Assembly (NCBI RefSeq): GCF_016902345.1
Contig: NZ_JACJLR010000014.1
Location: forward strand, 1-64,000
Direction: 5' to 3'
DNA length: 64,000 bases
From: Mediterraneibacter glycyrrhizinilyticus
GTDB taxonomy: Bacteria; Bacillota; Clostridia; Lachnospirales; Lachnospiraceae
Below are positions 8,992 through 16,335 of this stretch, piece after piece (positions within the stretch are counted from its first letter, which is position 1; every line of letters begins with the position of its first letter). The notes below the pieces were generated by a model that was not told where the DNA came from, ran no database searches, and saw nothing but the letters and a program-made list of their open reading frames with translations. A program made the translations under genes and the position numbers.

Positions 8992-9040
8992 ACCGGTCAG
9001 CGGTGCCGTCGGAGGAGACGGATGCTGACCGGTTCTTTTT
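8992..9040 (+). terminator. Terminator of the cytidylate-kinase-like gene
   Basis: GACCGGTCAGC pairs with GCTGACCGGTTC around a loop of about 20 nt and is followed by TTTTT. It overlaps the 3' end of the convergent PlsY-like gene. Confidence 0.75.
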
Positions 9041-9614
9041 CGCCCTTTTCTGCCTTGATAATGTGGCGTAGTATGACTACGGCTGAAATGATCAGGATGC
9101 CGGATACCAGGGAGCGGGGCTGAAAACTGCGGAGCGATACCGCGCTGAGGCATACATAGGTCACGACGCTGCGGACCAGATGTGGCTCGATGATGATGAC
9201 CAGAGAAAAGAGCAGGTAAAATACGGCGAGAGCCAGCACGGGGCGAAGGTTCGGATACAGACCCAGAAGGCATCCGAAGGATACCGCGATGGATTTTCCG
9301 CCCTTTCCGGGATGGAAGAGAGGAAAGGCATGGCCGATGACCGGAGCTGCCAGTACAAAGGCAAACAGTCTGTTCCCGGGATTCAGGATCTTCAGTGCGA
9401 GATGTACGGGGAAGAACCCCTTTGCCAGTTCCAGGCAGAGGATCAGGATCCCTGCGCGGACGCCAGCGTGCCGGAAGGCATTGAAAGAGCCCGGATTCCC
9501 GTCGTCACTCAGTTGACAGATGTCAATGCCGTACCAGTATTTGGGGATCAGGCGGGCAAAAAGGATGCTGCCCGACAGATATCCCAGAAGGATGAAAAAG
9601 TAATATCTTTGCAT
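8997..9614 (-). CDS. Glycerol-3-phosphate acyltransferase-like membrane protein (PlsY family)
   Basis: Multi-spanning protein, 205 residues, with the three PlsY family motifs: GYLSGSILFARL near the N-terminus, DDGNPGSFNAFRHAG, and GHAFPLFHPGKGGKSIAVSFG. PlsY enzymes move an acyl group from acyl-phosphate to glycerol-3-phosphate in the first step of phospholipid synthesis. ATG 9614 is preceded by AAGGAG. It lies 38 bp downstream of a diacylglycerol-glycosyltransferase-like gene on the same strand, so the pair may serve glycolipid synthesis. It could be a paralogue rather than the main PlsY. Confidence 0.8.
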   Translation of the reverse strand: MQRYYFFILLGYLSGSILFARLIPKYWYGIDICQLSDDGNPGSFNAFRHAGVRAGILILCLELAKGFFPVHLALKILNPGNRLFAFVLAAPVIGHAFPLFHPGKGGKSIAVSFGCLLGLYPNLRPVLALAVFYLLFSLVIIIEPHLVRSVVTYVCLSAVSLRSFQPRSLVSGILIISAVVILRHIIKAEKGEKEPVSIRLLRRHR

Positions 9615-9652
9615 GGTGTCATCTCCTTGATACGCTGGATAAAGAGCGTTGC

Positions 9653-10783
9653 TCAATCGTTGTGCTGTTCCGCCTCCACCAGACTTCGGAGCAGGCGGCA
9701 GATGTTTTCGGAGGCATCCCCCGGGATGGTCTCGCGCTGTTTCCTGCGCATCTTTTCGCAGTGCGCGCTGTCATGGAGGAGCGCCCTGCCCTCTGAGATC
9801 TGTCCCGCAAGGCGTCGGTCTGTGACGGACATGCCGTGCTCCGTAAAGAAGGTCAGATTTTTTTCTTCACAGCCGGGAATGGGCCTGGTGTGGACAATGG
9901 GGATCCCTTTGACGGCGGCCTCAGTGCTCGTCAGGCCTCCCGGTTTGGTAAAGATCACGTCACAGGCGTCCATATAGGCGGCGATGTGGTCGGTATATCC
10001 GAGAATGCGGATCTGAGGATGCCTTCCGAAGGCTGTATGAAGGATCTTGCGCAGCTTCAGGTTATTCCCGCAGATGACGATAATGTACTCGTTGTCTTTC
10101 AGCTGGGAGAGAAGTCCTGCTACGAGAAGGTTGACCTTTCCGAATCCCATACTGCCGCTCATGATAAGATAGACAGAAGCGTCCTCCGGAATCCTGCAGA
10201 TCGCTCTTGCCTGCGCTTTTTTTCCGGGGCGGGAGAATGCCGGTCTGACCGGAATGCCGTAGGGCAGGAGTTTTTCTTTCGGAATCCCTTTCCCGGCAAA
10301 TTCGTCTTTCAGGGAAGCGTGGGGGAGGATGTAGTAATCACACTCTGTTTCCTCCCAGAAAGGGACGCAGGTATAATCGGTTTCAATGGCAACGACTTTC
10401 TGATCCAGCATCTTTTTCCTTTTCATGTATGTCAGAGTTTCGGCAGGAAACAGATGCGGGGTCACGATCACATCGCAGGGGTTCTCGTCGAGAAAGCGCT
10501 TCAGTTTTCTGGCCAGAAGTGCGTTGGCGTAGTAGACCGGCGATTTGTGCCGGCTGCTGCTGACCAGTCCGCCCAGATGGTAGAGAAGGGAGAAGAATGC
10601 CGGTATGTATTTGACGACAGAGACGTACCCGCCGCCGACAAAGCGGGAGATCTGTCTGCCTCCCAGCATCATGATATCCATCAGCTCGGCCTCGTCGCCG
10701 TGGGCGCGGGCGTACTCCATCAGAGCCTTTCCGGCGGAGTTGTGCCCTTCGCCTGTATTGCATGATAAGATCAATATTTTCAT
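9653..10783 (-). CDS. Processive diacylglycerol/MGDG-type glycosyltransferase
   Basis: GT28-type glycosyltransferase, 376 residues. The N-terminal MGDG-synthase domain starts with ILILSCNTGEGHNSAGKAL, whose glycine/histidine motif is diagnostic. The C-terminal nucleotide-sugar domain has MSGSMGFGKVNLL and the donor-binding loop KPGGLTSTEAAVKGIP. Members such as UgtP add glucose to diacylglycerol to make membrane glycolipids and lipoteichoic acid anchors. ATG 10783 follows a weak GGAGG (10795-10799 on this strand). It is probably co-transcribed with the PlsY-like gene. Confidence 0.85.
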   Translation of the reverse strand: MKILILSCNTGEGHNSAGKALMEYARAHGDEAELMDIMMLGGRQISRFVGGGYVSVVKYIPAFFSLLYHLGGLVSSSRHKSPVYYANALLARKLKRFLDENPCDVIVTPHLFPAETLTYMKRKKMLDQKVVAIETDYTCVPFWEETECDYYILPHASLKDEFAGKGIPKEKLLPYGIPVRPAFSRPGKKAQARAICRIPEDASVYLIMSGSMGFGKVNLLVAGLLSQLKDNEYIIVICGNNLKLRKILHTAFGRHPQIRILGYTDHIAAYMDACDVIFTKPGGLTSTEAAVKGIPIVHTRPIPGCEEKNLTFFTEHGMSVTDRRLAGQISEGRALLHDSAHCEKMRRKQRETIPGDASENICRLLRSLVEAEQHND

Positions 10784-10803
10784 AATGTTATAATCCTCCA
10801 GTT

Positions 10804-11724
10804 TTAAAGTATGATCTCAGCGAGAAAGACGACAGCCGGTATCGTGATGATGGACAGGACTGTTGTCGTGGCAAAAAGTTCGGAGGAGTAGGTGTAATTC
10901 TGCCTGTACCGGATCGCCATCATGGTACCTGTTGTGGCAGCCGGGCAGGCGGCGCCGATCAGGATGGTGGTAGCGACTTCGGAGGGCAGAGACATGAGTT
11001 TGAGCACAGCGATCATCAGGACCGGGATCAGGATCAGTTTGATAAAAGAGATAAAATAGATCCTGAGATTGCGGAGCATTTTTCCGAGATCTGACTGTGC
11101 GACAGAAAATCCGGCCACCATCATGGCAAGCGGTGTGTTCATGTCCGCAACGTAGTTCATGGAGTCAAGCACTACAGAGGGAATACGGATCCGCAGGAAA
11201 AACAGGGCGACAGCCGCCAGTGTAGAGAGAAACATGGGGGAGAGGATGCCTTCTTTCATATTTTTGAGAGAGCACTTCTTCTCCATGAGAATGATCCCGT
11301 GGGTCCAGGTAAAAAGGTTGAACACGACCATATAGGCTGTGATAAAAAATACGCCGCTGCTCCCGAGAATGCTGTTCACCAGCGGGATCCCGATAAAACC
11401 GCAGTTGGAGTACATGCTGTTGAAACGCTCGATACTGCAGTCCGGGCCGGAAGAAGGACGGATCAGGACCGTGGAGATGAGAACCCCCAGGATATGGGTG
11501 ATGAAAGCCGCCGCGAACGCAAGGAGCAGTCCTCTTACCATATCAGGGTCATACTCTGTGTCCTGATAGACCGTGATGATGAGGAGCGGGTTGACGACCA
11601 TGAGCAGCAGGTTGGATATGGAACGGTTGCCGTTCTGATCCACAAGTTTTATTTTGTAACAGATAAATGCGAGCAGCATGATGAAGAACATCTTCAAAAG
11701 CTGCTCGAAGATCAGCATAAACAT
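10804..11724 (-). CDS. AEC family transporter (auxin efflux carrier/malate permease type)
   Basis: Integral membrane protein, 306 residues, with about ten helices in two five-helix halves. The conserved region SNCGFIGIPLVNSILG lies near 110 and AACPAATTGTMMA near 270. AEC proteins are secondary carriers, in bacteria often for malate, malonate or other weak acids. The substrate cannot be deduced. It ends 20 bp before the glycosyltransferase start and follows the YqeY-like gene closely. Confidence 0.85.
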   Translation of the reverse strand: MFMLIFEQLLKMFFIMLLAFICYKIKLVDQNGNRSISNLLLMVVNPLLIITVYQDTEYDPDMVRGLLLAFAAAFITHILGVLISTVLIRPSSGPDCSIERFNSMYSNCGFIGIPLVNSILGSSGVFFITAYMVVFNLFTWTHGIILMEKKCSLKNMKEGILSPMFLSTLAAVALFFLRIRIPSVVLDSMNYVADMNTPLAMMVAGFSVAQSDLGKMLRNLRIYFISFIKLILIPVLMIAVLKLMSLPSEVATTILIGAACPAATTGTMMAIRYRQNYTYSSELFATTTVLSIITIPAVVFLAEIIL

Positions 11725-11740
11725 ACGAAACGAAACCCCT

Positions 11741-12187
11741 CTACTCCATAAATGAAGCTACGAGCCCGTTGACGAGCTTACCATCCGCTTTTCCCTTTAC
11801 TTTCGGCATCAGCTCCTTCATGATGCGCCCTTTGTCCTTCGGGAGAGGTTTCTCAATGCCCAGGCCGGAGAGAACTTCACGGATCACCGTTTTGATCTCT
11901 TCCTCGGACATCATCTTCGGCGCGTATTCTTCCAGGACAGCGAGCCTTTTCTCTGCCTCGTCCAGCAGGTCTGTGCGGTCTGCGGGAGTCATCTCTATGG
12001 TCTCTTTGAGCTGTTTGATCTCCTTTAAGATCACCTGATTTTCCTCTTCTTCTGTCAGATCCGCTCTCTTGTCGATGGCCTTGTTCTTGAGGGAGGACAG
12101 GAGAAAGGACAGTGCTGCTTTTCTCTCTTTGTCCCCGGCTTTCATCGCCGCTACCATTGCGCTTCTTACTTCATCAATCTTACTCAT
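11741..12187 (-). CDS. YqeY/GatB-tail domain protein
   Basis: Small soluble protein, 148 residues, a single YqeY domain. It contains MKAGDKERKAALSFLLSSLK near the N-terminus and the C-terminal MKELMPKVKGKADGKLVNGLV, which resembles the tRNA-binding tail of GatB. The family is widespread and may bind tRNA or aid charging, but its role is not established. Start ATG 12187 is preceded by AAGGAGG. It is likely in one unit with the AEC carrier. Confidence 0.9.
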   Translation of the reverse strand: MSKIDEVRSAMVAAMKAGDKERKAALSFLLSSLKNKAIDKRADLTEEEENQVILKEIKQLKETIEMTPADRTDLLDEAEKRLAVLEEYAPKMMSEEEIKTVIREVLSGLGIEKPLPKDKGRIMKELMPKVKGKADGKLVNGLVASFME

Positions 12188-12280
12188 GGATGATTACCTC
12201 CTTGATCATTGGAAAACGACAGGTATTTTCCTGGTCGTTATGCATCGTTTTTTATAGTGTATATCAGTATGCACCGCTTT

Positions 12281-12922
12281 TTAACGGTGTATGCCTGCCT
12301 GTAGCTCTTCCGCCCAGGTCTGCAGGCTGTAGGTGTGTCCATTGAACAGCTTCAGGATGACCCCTGTAGGGTTGTCTTCATTTGCAAAGGCATTCGCCTC
12401 ATCCGTATCCACATGCATGGCAAGGGAATAGGAAGGACTGACTCTGACTACAACATCGGAAAAGATGAGGGAGCGTTCGTAGCTGGTGGTGATGACAAAG
12501 ACGATGTCATTGTCCTTGACATGTGCCCGCAGAGCGTCGACGGGGGTCATATGGATATGCCGTTTTGCGACGATCACGCCTTTTGACAGTTCGATCTTCC
12601 CCTTTGGACCGATCAGCGTGCAGCCGGGTGTCCCCTCCAGGTCGCCGGACTGACGGATGACACTTTTGATGCCCAGACGTCTGGCGTCTGTCACAGAGAT
12701 TTCGACCTGCGTCTCGCTCCGGCAGGGGCCGAGGATGACTACTTTCTCGAATCTGCCTCTGGGACCCGCCACAGTCAGCCGTTCTTTGCAGGCGTACTGA
12801 CCCGGCTGACTCAGCTCTTTTGCAAATGTCGGCTTTGCACCGGGACCAAACAGTATCTCAAAATCTTCCTCTGTGATATGGATATGTCTTGCGGAAGTTT
12901 CGATCGGTATTGTTAAACTCAT
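12281..12922 (-). CDS. pduL: Phosphate propanoyltransferase (PduL)
   Basis: Acyl-CoA/phosphate acyltransferase, 213 residues, interconverting acetyl- or propionyl-CoA with the acyl-phosphate. Two beta-barrel repeats each carry a zinc-binding histidine motif: SARHIHIT (about 12) and AKRHIHMT (about 122), with LAMHVDTDEANA completing the site. No N-terminal encapsulation peptide is present and no microcompartment shell genes lie nearby, so it is probably cytosolic and may act in place of or beside Pta in acetate formation. The flanking genes do not point to a pathway. Confidence 0.9.
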   Translation of the reverse strand: MSLTIPIETSARHIHITEEDFEILFGPGAKPTFAKELSQPGQYACKERLTVAGPRGRFEKVVILGPCRSETQVEISVTDARRLGIKSVIRQSGDLEGTPGCTLIGPKGKIELSKGVIVAKRHIHMTPVDALRAHVKDNDIVFVITTSYERSLIFSDVVVRVSPSYSLAMHVDTDEANAFANEDNPTGVILKLFNGHTYSLQTWAEELQAGIHR

Positions 12923-13015
12923 GGCTTTCCCACTCCTTTATCTGAACTTATGCCACCTTTAAGATTTTAGCAGAATAAAGTGATGTTTTCAATAGGAAGG
13001 GAAAGGTTAAAAATG

Positions 13016-13054
13016 AGTAAAGGTCATGTAAAGAAAATATAAAGAAAATGTAAA
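13016..13054 (+). promoter_or_regulatory. PHO-box-like direct repeats
   Basis: AGTAAA (13016), TGTAAA (13027), TATAAA (13038) and TGTAAA (13049) recur at exactly 11-bp steps. In reverse complement these read TTTACA-type words at PhoP-box spacing as known from Bacillus. They lie just before TTGACA (13061) and upstream of a phosphate cotransporter gene. The assignment to PhoP is an inference from spacing, sequence and context. Confidence 0.6.
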
Positions 13055-13060
13055 ATTTCA

Positions 13061-13090
13061 TTGACACGCCAGATGGGTCCATGCTAGTTT
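13061..13090 (+). promoter_or_regulatory. Promoter of the Na/Pi cotransporter gene
   Basis: TTGACA (13061-13066), 18 nt, TAGTTT (13085-13090) with an upstream TG at 13082-13083. The -35 is perfect. The -10 is weak, as expected for an activated promoter. Confidence 0.55.
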
Positions 13091-13176
13091 AATAATAGTG
13101 TGTTAAAAACGCATAGACAATTTAATAAGGAAAATAATAACAGTTATCACAAAGGAGAAACAAAGGAGAAAGAGAA

Positions 13177-14805
13177 ATGGGTATAACAGACGTCCTCTCT
13201 TTGCTCGGCGGTCTTGCGCTGTTCCTATACGGAATGCAGACGATGAGCAACGGGCTCGAGGCAGCCGCCGGGAACAAAATGAAATCGATCCTTGAGAAAC
13301 TTACTTCAAACCGTATCAAAGGAGTTCTTGTCGGTGCGGTGATCACAGCCGTGATCCAGTCCTCTTCTGCAACTACGGTTATGGTCGTTGGTTTTGTGAA
13401 TTCCGGACTTATGACGCTGAAACAGGCAGTGTGGATCATCATGGGAGCCAACATCGGCACCACGATCACGGGACAGCTGATCGCGCTTGATATCGGAGCG
13501 ATCGCGCCGCTCTTTGCGATTGGCGGCGTTGCGGTAATGATGTTCGTGAAAAATGAGAAGGTACACCATGTCAGCAGTATCTTTGCGGGACTCGGTATCC
13601 TTTTCATAGGTATGGACATGATGGGCGCGGCGATGGAGCCGCTTCAGGAATCGGAAGCGTTTATCAGCCTCATGACCAAGTTCAGCAATCCGCTGATCGG
13701 TATCCTTGTGGGTGCGGTATTTACAGCGATCATCCAGTCCTCCTCTGCGTCGGTGGGTATCCTCCAGGCGCTGGCGGCGACAGGGATGGTGCCTCTGTCG
13801 AGCGCGGTGTACGTGCTGTTCGGACAGAATATCGGAACCTGTATCACGGCAGTCCTTGCATCCATCGGAATGAAGGTGAATGCAAAGAGGACAACGATCA
13901 TCCATCTGATGTTCAATATCATAGGTACGGTCATCTTCACCATCGTCTGCATGGTCACGCCGTATGTGCAGCTGATCGAGTCGCTCACGCCGGGGGATCC
14001 GGTGGCTCAGATCGCCAATGCCCATACAATATTTAATATTGCAACGACGCTGATCCTCCTTCCGTTTGGAAGCAAGATGGCGGAATTTGCGGAGAGGATC
14101 CTGCCGGACAGCAAAAAGGCGGACGACGAGGATCTCAGGCTCAAATATATCCGCCCGTTCGAGTCCTCCTATTCGATCGGAAACAGCGCGGTCGCGGTTT
14201 CACAGGTTAAGGATGAAGTTGGCAGGATGACCCAGATGGTGGCGAAGAATATTTCGGACGCGTTTGACACGCTGATCAATTATGATGAGAAGGCAAAGGC
14301 GAAGATCATCGAGAGAGAAGAGTACATTGATTACCTCAATAAAGGCATCTCTGAATATATTGTGTCGCTGATGGCAAACGAGAGGTCTATGGATGACTCC
14401 AGAAAGATCAATGGATATTATGCGATCGTCAGCAATCTGGAGAGAATCGGGGATCATGCTGTGAACATTGTCGAGTATGCTGACGACATGAAAAAATGGG
14501 ATCTCAAGTTTTCGGACAATGTGCTCGAGGAACTCGCTGAGATGAAGAAACAGTGCCTTATCTCGCTCGATAATGTAAAAGAAGTGGATGCGGGGAATGC
14601 AGAAACAGTGCTCGGCAAGGCGGTTGAACTGGAGCAGAAGACAGATAACATGCGTGACAAGTATTTTAAGAAACAGATGCAGCGGCTGAAAAAAGGAAAA
14701 TGCAAGCCGCAGAGCGGCATTGTATTCTCGGAGATCCTGACGGATTTCGAGAGAATGGGAGACCATGTGCTGAATATCGCCCAGGAATACCGGGGAATGG
14801 AATAA
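13177..14805 (+). CDS. Na/Pi cotransporter family protein with PhoU-like tail
   Basis: Sodium-dependent phosphate transporter of the NptA/PNaS type, 542 residues. The membrane part (1 to about 310) holds the two inverted-repeat signatures, VIQSSSATTVMVVGF and IIQSSSASVGILQAL, each followed by a GANIGT/GQNIGT motif. The C-terminal third (about 340-542) is a helical PhoU-like domain with repeated ERIGDHAVNIVEYA and ERMGDHVLNIAQEY motifs. This fusion is usual in Firmicutes. PHO-box-like repeats upstream suggest induction by phosphate starvation. The start follows AAAGGAG. Confidence 0.93.
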   Translation: MGITDVLSLLGGLALFLYGMQTMSNGLEAAAGNKMKSILEKLTSNRIKGVLVGAVITAVIQSSSATTVMVVGFVNSGLMTLKQAVWIIMGANIGTTITGQLIALDIGAIAPLFAIGGVAVMMFVKNEKVHHVSSIFAGLGILFIGMDMMGAAMEPLQESEAFISLMTKFSNPLIGILVGAVFTAIIQSSSASVGILQALAATGMVPLSSAVYVLFGQNIGTCITAVLASIGMKVNAKRTTIIHLMFNIIGTVIFTIVCMVTPYVQLIESLTPGDPVAQIANAHTIFNIATTLILLPFGSKMAEFAERILPDSKKADDEDLRLKYIRPFESSYSIGNSAVAVSQVKDEVGRMTQMVAKNISDAFDTLINYDEKAKAKIIEREEYIDYLNKGISEYIVSLMANERSMDDSRKINGYYAIVSNLERIGDHAVNIVEYADDMKKWDLKFSDNVLEELAEMKKQCLISLDNVKEVDAGNAETVLGKAVELEQKTDNMRDKYFKKQMQRLKKGKCKPQSGIVFSEILTDFERMGDHVLNIAQEYRGME

Positions 14806-14839
14806 CCGGAATCTCTGTGGGATAAGAAATTCGAATATT

Positions 14840-14911
14840 TTCCTCCGTTTTACAGATACTACATTTAATGACAGAAAAAGTAAGGATGTAGAATCTTGTA
14901 AAACGGAGGAA
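14840..14911 (+). promoter_or_regulatory. Long inverted repeat covering the spoVT SD
   Basis: TTCCTCCGTTTTACA (14840-14854) is perfectly complementary to 14897-14911. After a one-base bulge the pairing continues as GATACTAC with GTAGAATC (7 of 8). The right arm contains the SD GGAGG, 10 nt before ATG 14919. A promoter resembling sigma-G (GAATA at 14833, 17 nt, GATACTA at 14855) would start transcription inside the loop. The repeat may therefore be an RNA hairpin or a DNA operator, depending on where transcription begins. Confidence 0.6.
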
Positions 14912-14918
14912 TTTTTAT

Positions 14919-15464
14919 ATGAAAGCGACAGGGATAGTAAGGCGGATCGACGACCTGGGGCGGGTCGTCATCCCGAAAGAGATCAGAAGAACGCTCCGGA
15001 TCCGGGAGGGCGATCCGCTGGAGATCTTCACGGACCGGGAGGGGGAGATCATCCTGAAGAAATACTCCCCCATCGGGGAACTGGGGACACTGGCAAAGCT
15101 GTATGCGGAAAGTCTGTCCCAGACCCTGGGATGCACCGTATGCATCACAGACATGGATCAGATCGTATCCGCCTCAGGGGCAGGAAAAAAGGATCTGCAG
15201 GATCAGTTTATCAGCCGGGAGGCAGAGAAGCTGATCCAGGAGCGGGGCCAGATCCTGGCAAAGGCGGGAGATCTCGGATATGTCAGGGTCACTGCCGACA
15301 TGGGGGATTACCATGACGAGTCGATCTGTCCGATCATCTGTGAGGGAGACGTGATCGGCTCGGTGGTCCTGCTGAACCGCGATGAAAAGAAAAAGTTTGG
15401 AGAGATGGAACAGAAAGTAGCACAGAGCGCTGCAGATTTCCTGGGGAGACAGATGTCGTCGTAA
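14919..15464 (+). CDS. spoVT: Stage V sporulation protein T (AbrB family)
   Basis: Forespore transcription regulator, 181 residues. The N-terminal swapped-hairpin AbrB domain (1-50) reads ATGIVRRIDDLGRVVIPKEI and RTLRIREGDPLEIF. The rest (about 60-180) is a GAF-like domain with DMDQIVSASGAGKK and ICEGDVIGSVVLL. Length and domain order match SpoVT of Bacillus, which tunes sigma-G genes and affects spore germination. It shows that the organism has a sporulation programme. Confidence 0.93.
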   Translation: MKATGIVRRIDDLGRVVIPKEIRRTLRIREGDPLEIFTDREGEIILKKYSPIGELGTLAKLYAESLSQTLGCTVCITDMDQIVSASGAGKKDLQDQFISREAEKLIQERGQILAKAGDLGYVRVTADMGDYHDESICPIICEGDVIGSVVLLNRDEKKKFGEMEQKVAQSAADFLGRQMSS

Positions 15465-15614
15465 ACCGGACTCTATGGCGTCATTGAAGCCTAATATGGA
15501 AAAAGAAGGTATTTTATCCATATATTATGTCATAAAACCATATCCTGGAGCATAAAATTATTCAGAAGGAAAAATGCGGATTCAAAGAACTTAAAAAATC
15601 TGGAGGGACATGAT

Positions 15615-16001
15615 ATGGAGAAAAAAATGGGATTGGGAACAGGAGCGCAGAGAAGAGCCCTGGATCTGCTGAAGGCGCTTCTGTGCGCCTATGTGATCAC
15701 AGGAATTCTGCTGCTGGTGCTGACGCTGCTGCTCTATAAACTGGGTCTGAGTGAAGAGAATGTAAACGCAGGCGTCATATTGATCTATGTGATCTCTACC
15801 TTTGCGGGAGGGTTTGTGATCGGAAAACTGTCCGGTGCAAGAAAATTCCTGTGGGGACTTATCGCGGGAGCGATTTATTTTGTACTTCTCTTCCTGATTT
15901 CATTTGGAATCTACCATTCAATCCAGTCCGGAGCGGGCAGCCTCGCAACTACGTTCCTTCTGTGCGCCGGAGGCGGGATGCTGGGCGGGATGGTTTCGTA
16001 A
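15615..16001 (+). CDS. TIGR04086 family membrane protein
   Basis: Small membrane protein, 128 residues, with four predicted helices (about 17-40, 50-70, 78-98, 105-125) rich in Gly/Leu. It matches the clostridial family commonly found beside the SCIFF peptide. Its function is unknown. The SD TGGAGG precedes ATG 15615. It lies 84 bp ahead of the SCIFF gene, which has its own extended -10. Confidence 0.8.
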   Translation: MEKKMGLGTGAQRRALDLLKALLCAYVITGILLLVLTLLLYKLGLSEENVNAGVILIYVISTFAGGFVIGKLSGARKFLWGLIAGAIYFVLLFLISFGIYHSIQSGAGSLATTFLLCAGGGMLGGMVS

Positions 16002-16028
16002 AAAAGTCTTTTAAATCCTGTTCCCATG

Positions 16029-16037
16029 TGATATAAT
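16029..16037 (+). promoter_or_regulatory. Extended -10 promoter of the SCIFF gene
   Basis: TGATATAAT with perfect TATAAT at 16032-16037; the -35 region is poor. The predicted start leaves a leader of about 40 nt before ATG 16086. Confidence 0.6.
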
Positions 16038-16085
16038 ACTACGAGCAGATTGTGCGGTCAGCACAGAAGAACAGGAGGTTAGGAC

Positions 16086-16229
16086 ATGAAACACATCAAG
16101 ACATTGAATACACAGACACTGAACAATACAGTGAAAAGAGGCGGATGCGGCGAGTGCCAGACATCATGCCAGTCTGCATGTAAGACATCCTGCACTGTGG
16201 GAAATCAGACATGTGAGCAGAAGAAATAA
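16086..16229 (+). CDS. scfA: SCIFF (six-cysteines-in-forty-five) ribosomal peptide precursor
   Basis: A 47-residue precursor peptide. It begins MKHIKTLNTQTLNNTV, a leader strongly conserved in Clostridia, followed by GGCGECQTSCQSACKTSC and TVGNQTCEQKK. The six cysteines are at 21, 24, 28, 32, 36 and 43. In the known family the partner radical-SAM enzyme forms a thioether from a cysteine to the alpha carbon of a threonine; Thr37 and Thr42 lie in the relevant region here. The SD AGGAGG precedes ATG 16086. The maturase follows 106 bp downstream. The biological role of SCIFF is unknown despite near-universal conservation in Clostridia. Confidence 0.95.
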   Translation: MKHIKTLNTQTLNNTVKRGGCGECQTSCQSACKTSCTVGNQTCEQKK

Positions 16230-16266
16230 GAGATTTCTTCCCGGATGAAAAGAGAACAAAGATGAG

Positions 16267-16289
16267 GGCAGCGGTCGAAGGCCGCTGCC
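16267..16289 (+). other. GC-rich hairpin between SCIFF and its maturase
   Basis: GGCAGCGG (16267-16274) pairs perfectly with CCGCTGCC (16282-16289). Only TTACG follows, not a T-run, so it is a weak terminator or RNA-processing hairpin that could lower maturase expression relative to the peptide. Confidence 0.5.
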
Positions 16290-16335
16290 TTACGCTTGTC
16301 CGCAAAAACAAACAGATGAAAGAGAGGTACCTCTG

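Noticed and set aside
9836-10765. Plus-strand open frame opposite the glycosyltransferase
   Set aside because: The minus-strand protein has clear family motifs; the plus-strand frame has none and lacks an SD.
12255-12300. CACCG/CGGTG hairpin with flanking near-repeats of GTATGCA after pduL
   Set aside because: The stem is only five base pairs with no T-run; too weak to call a terminator or repeat.
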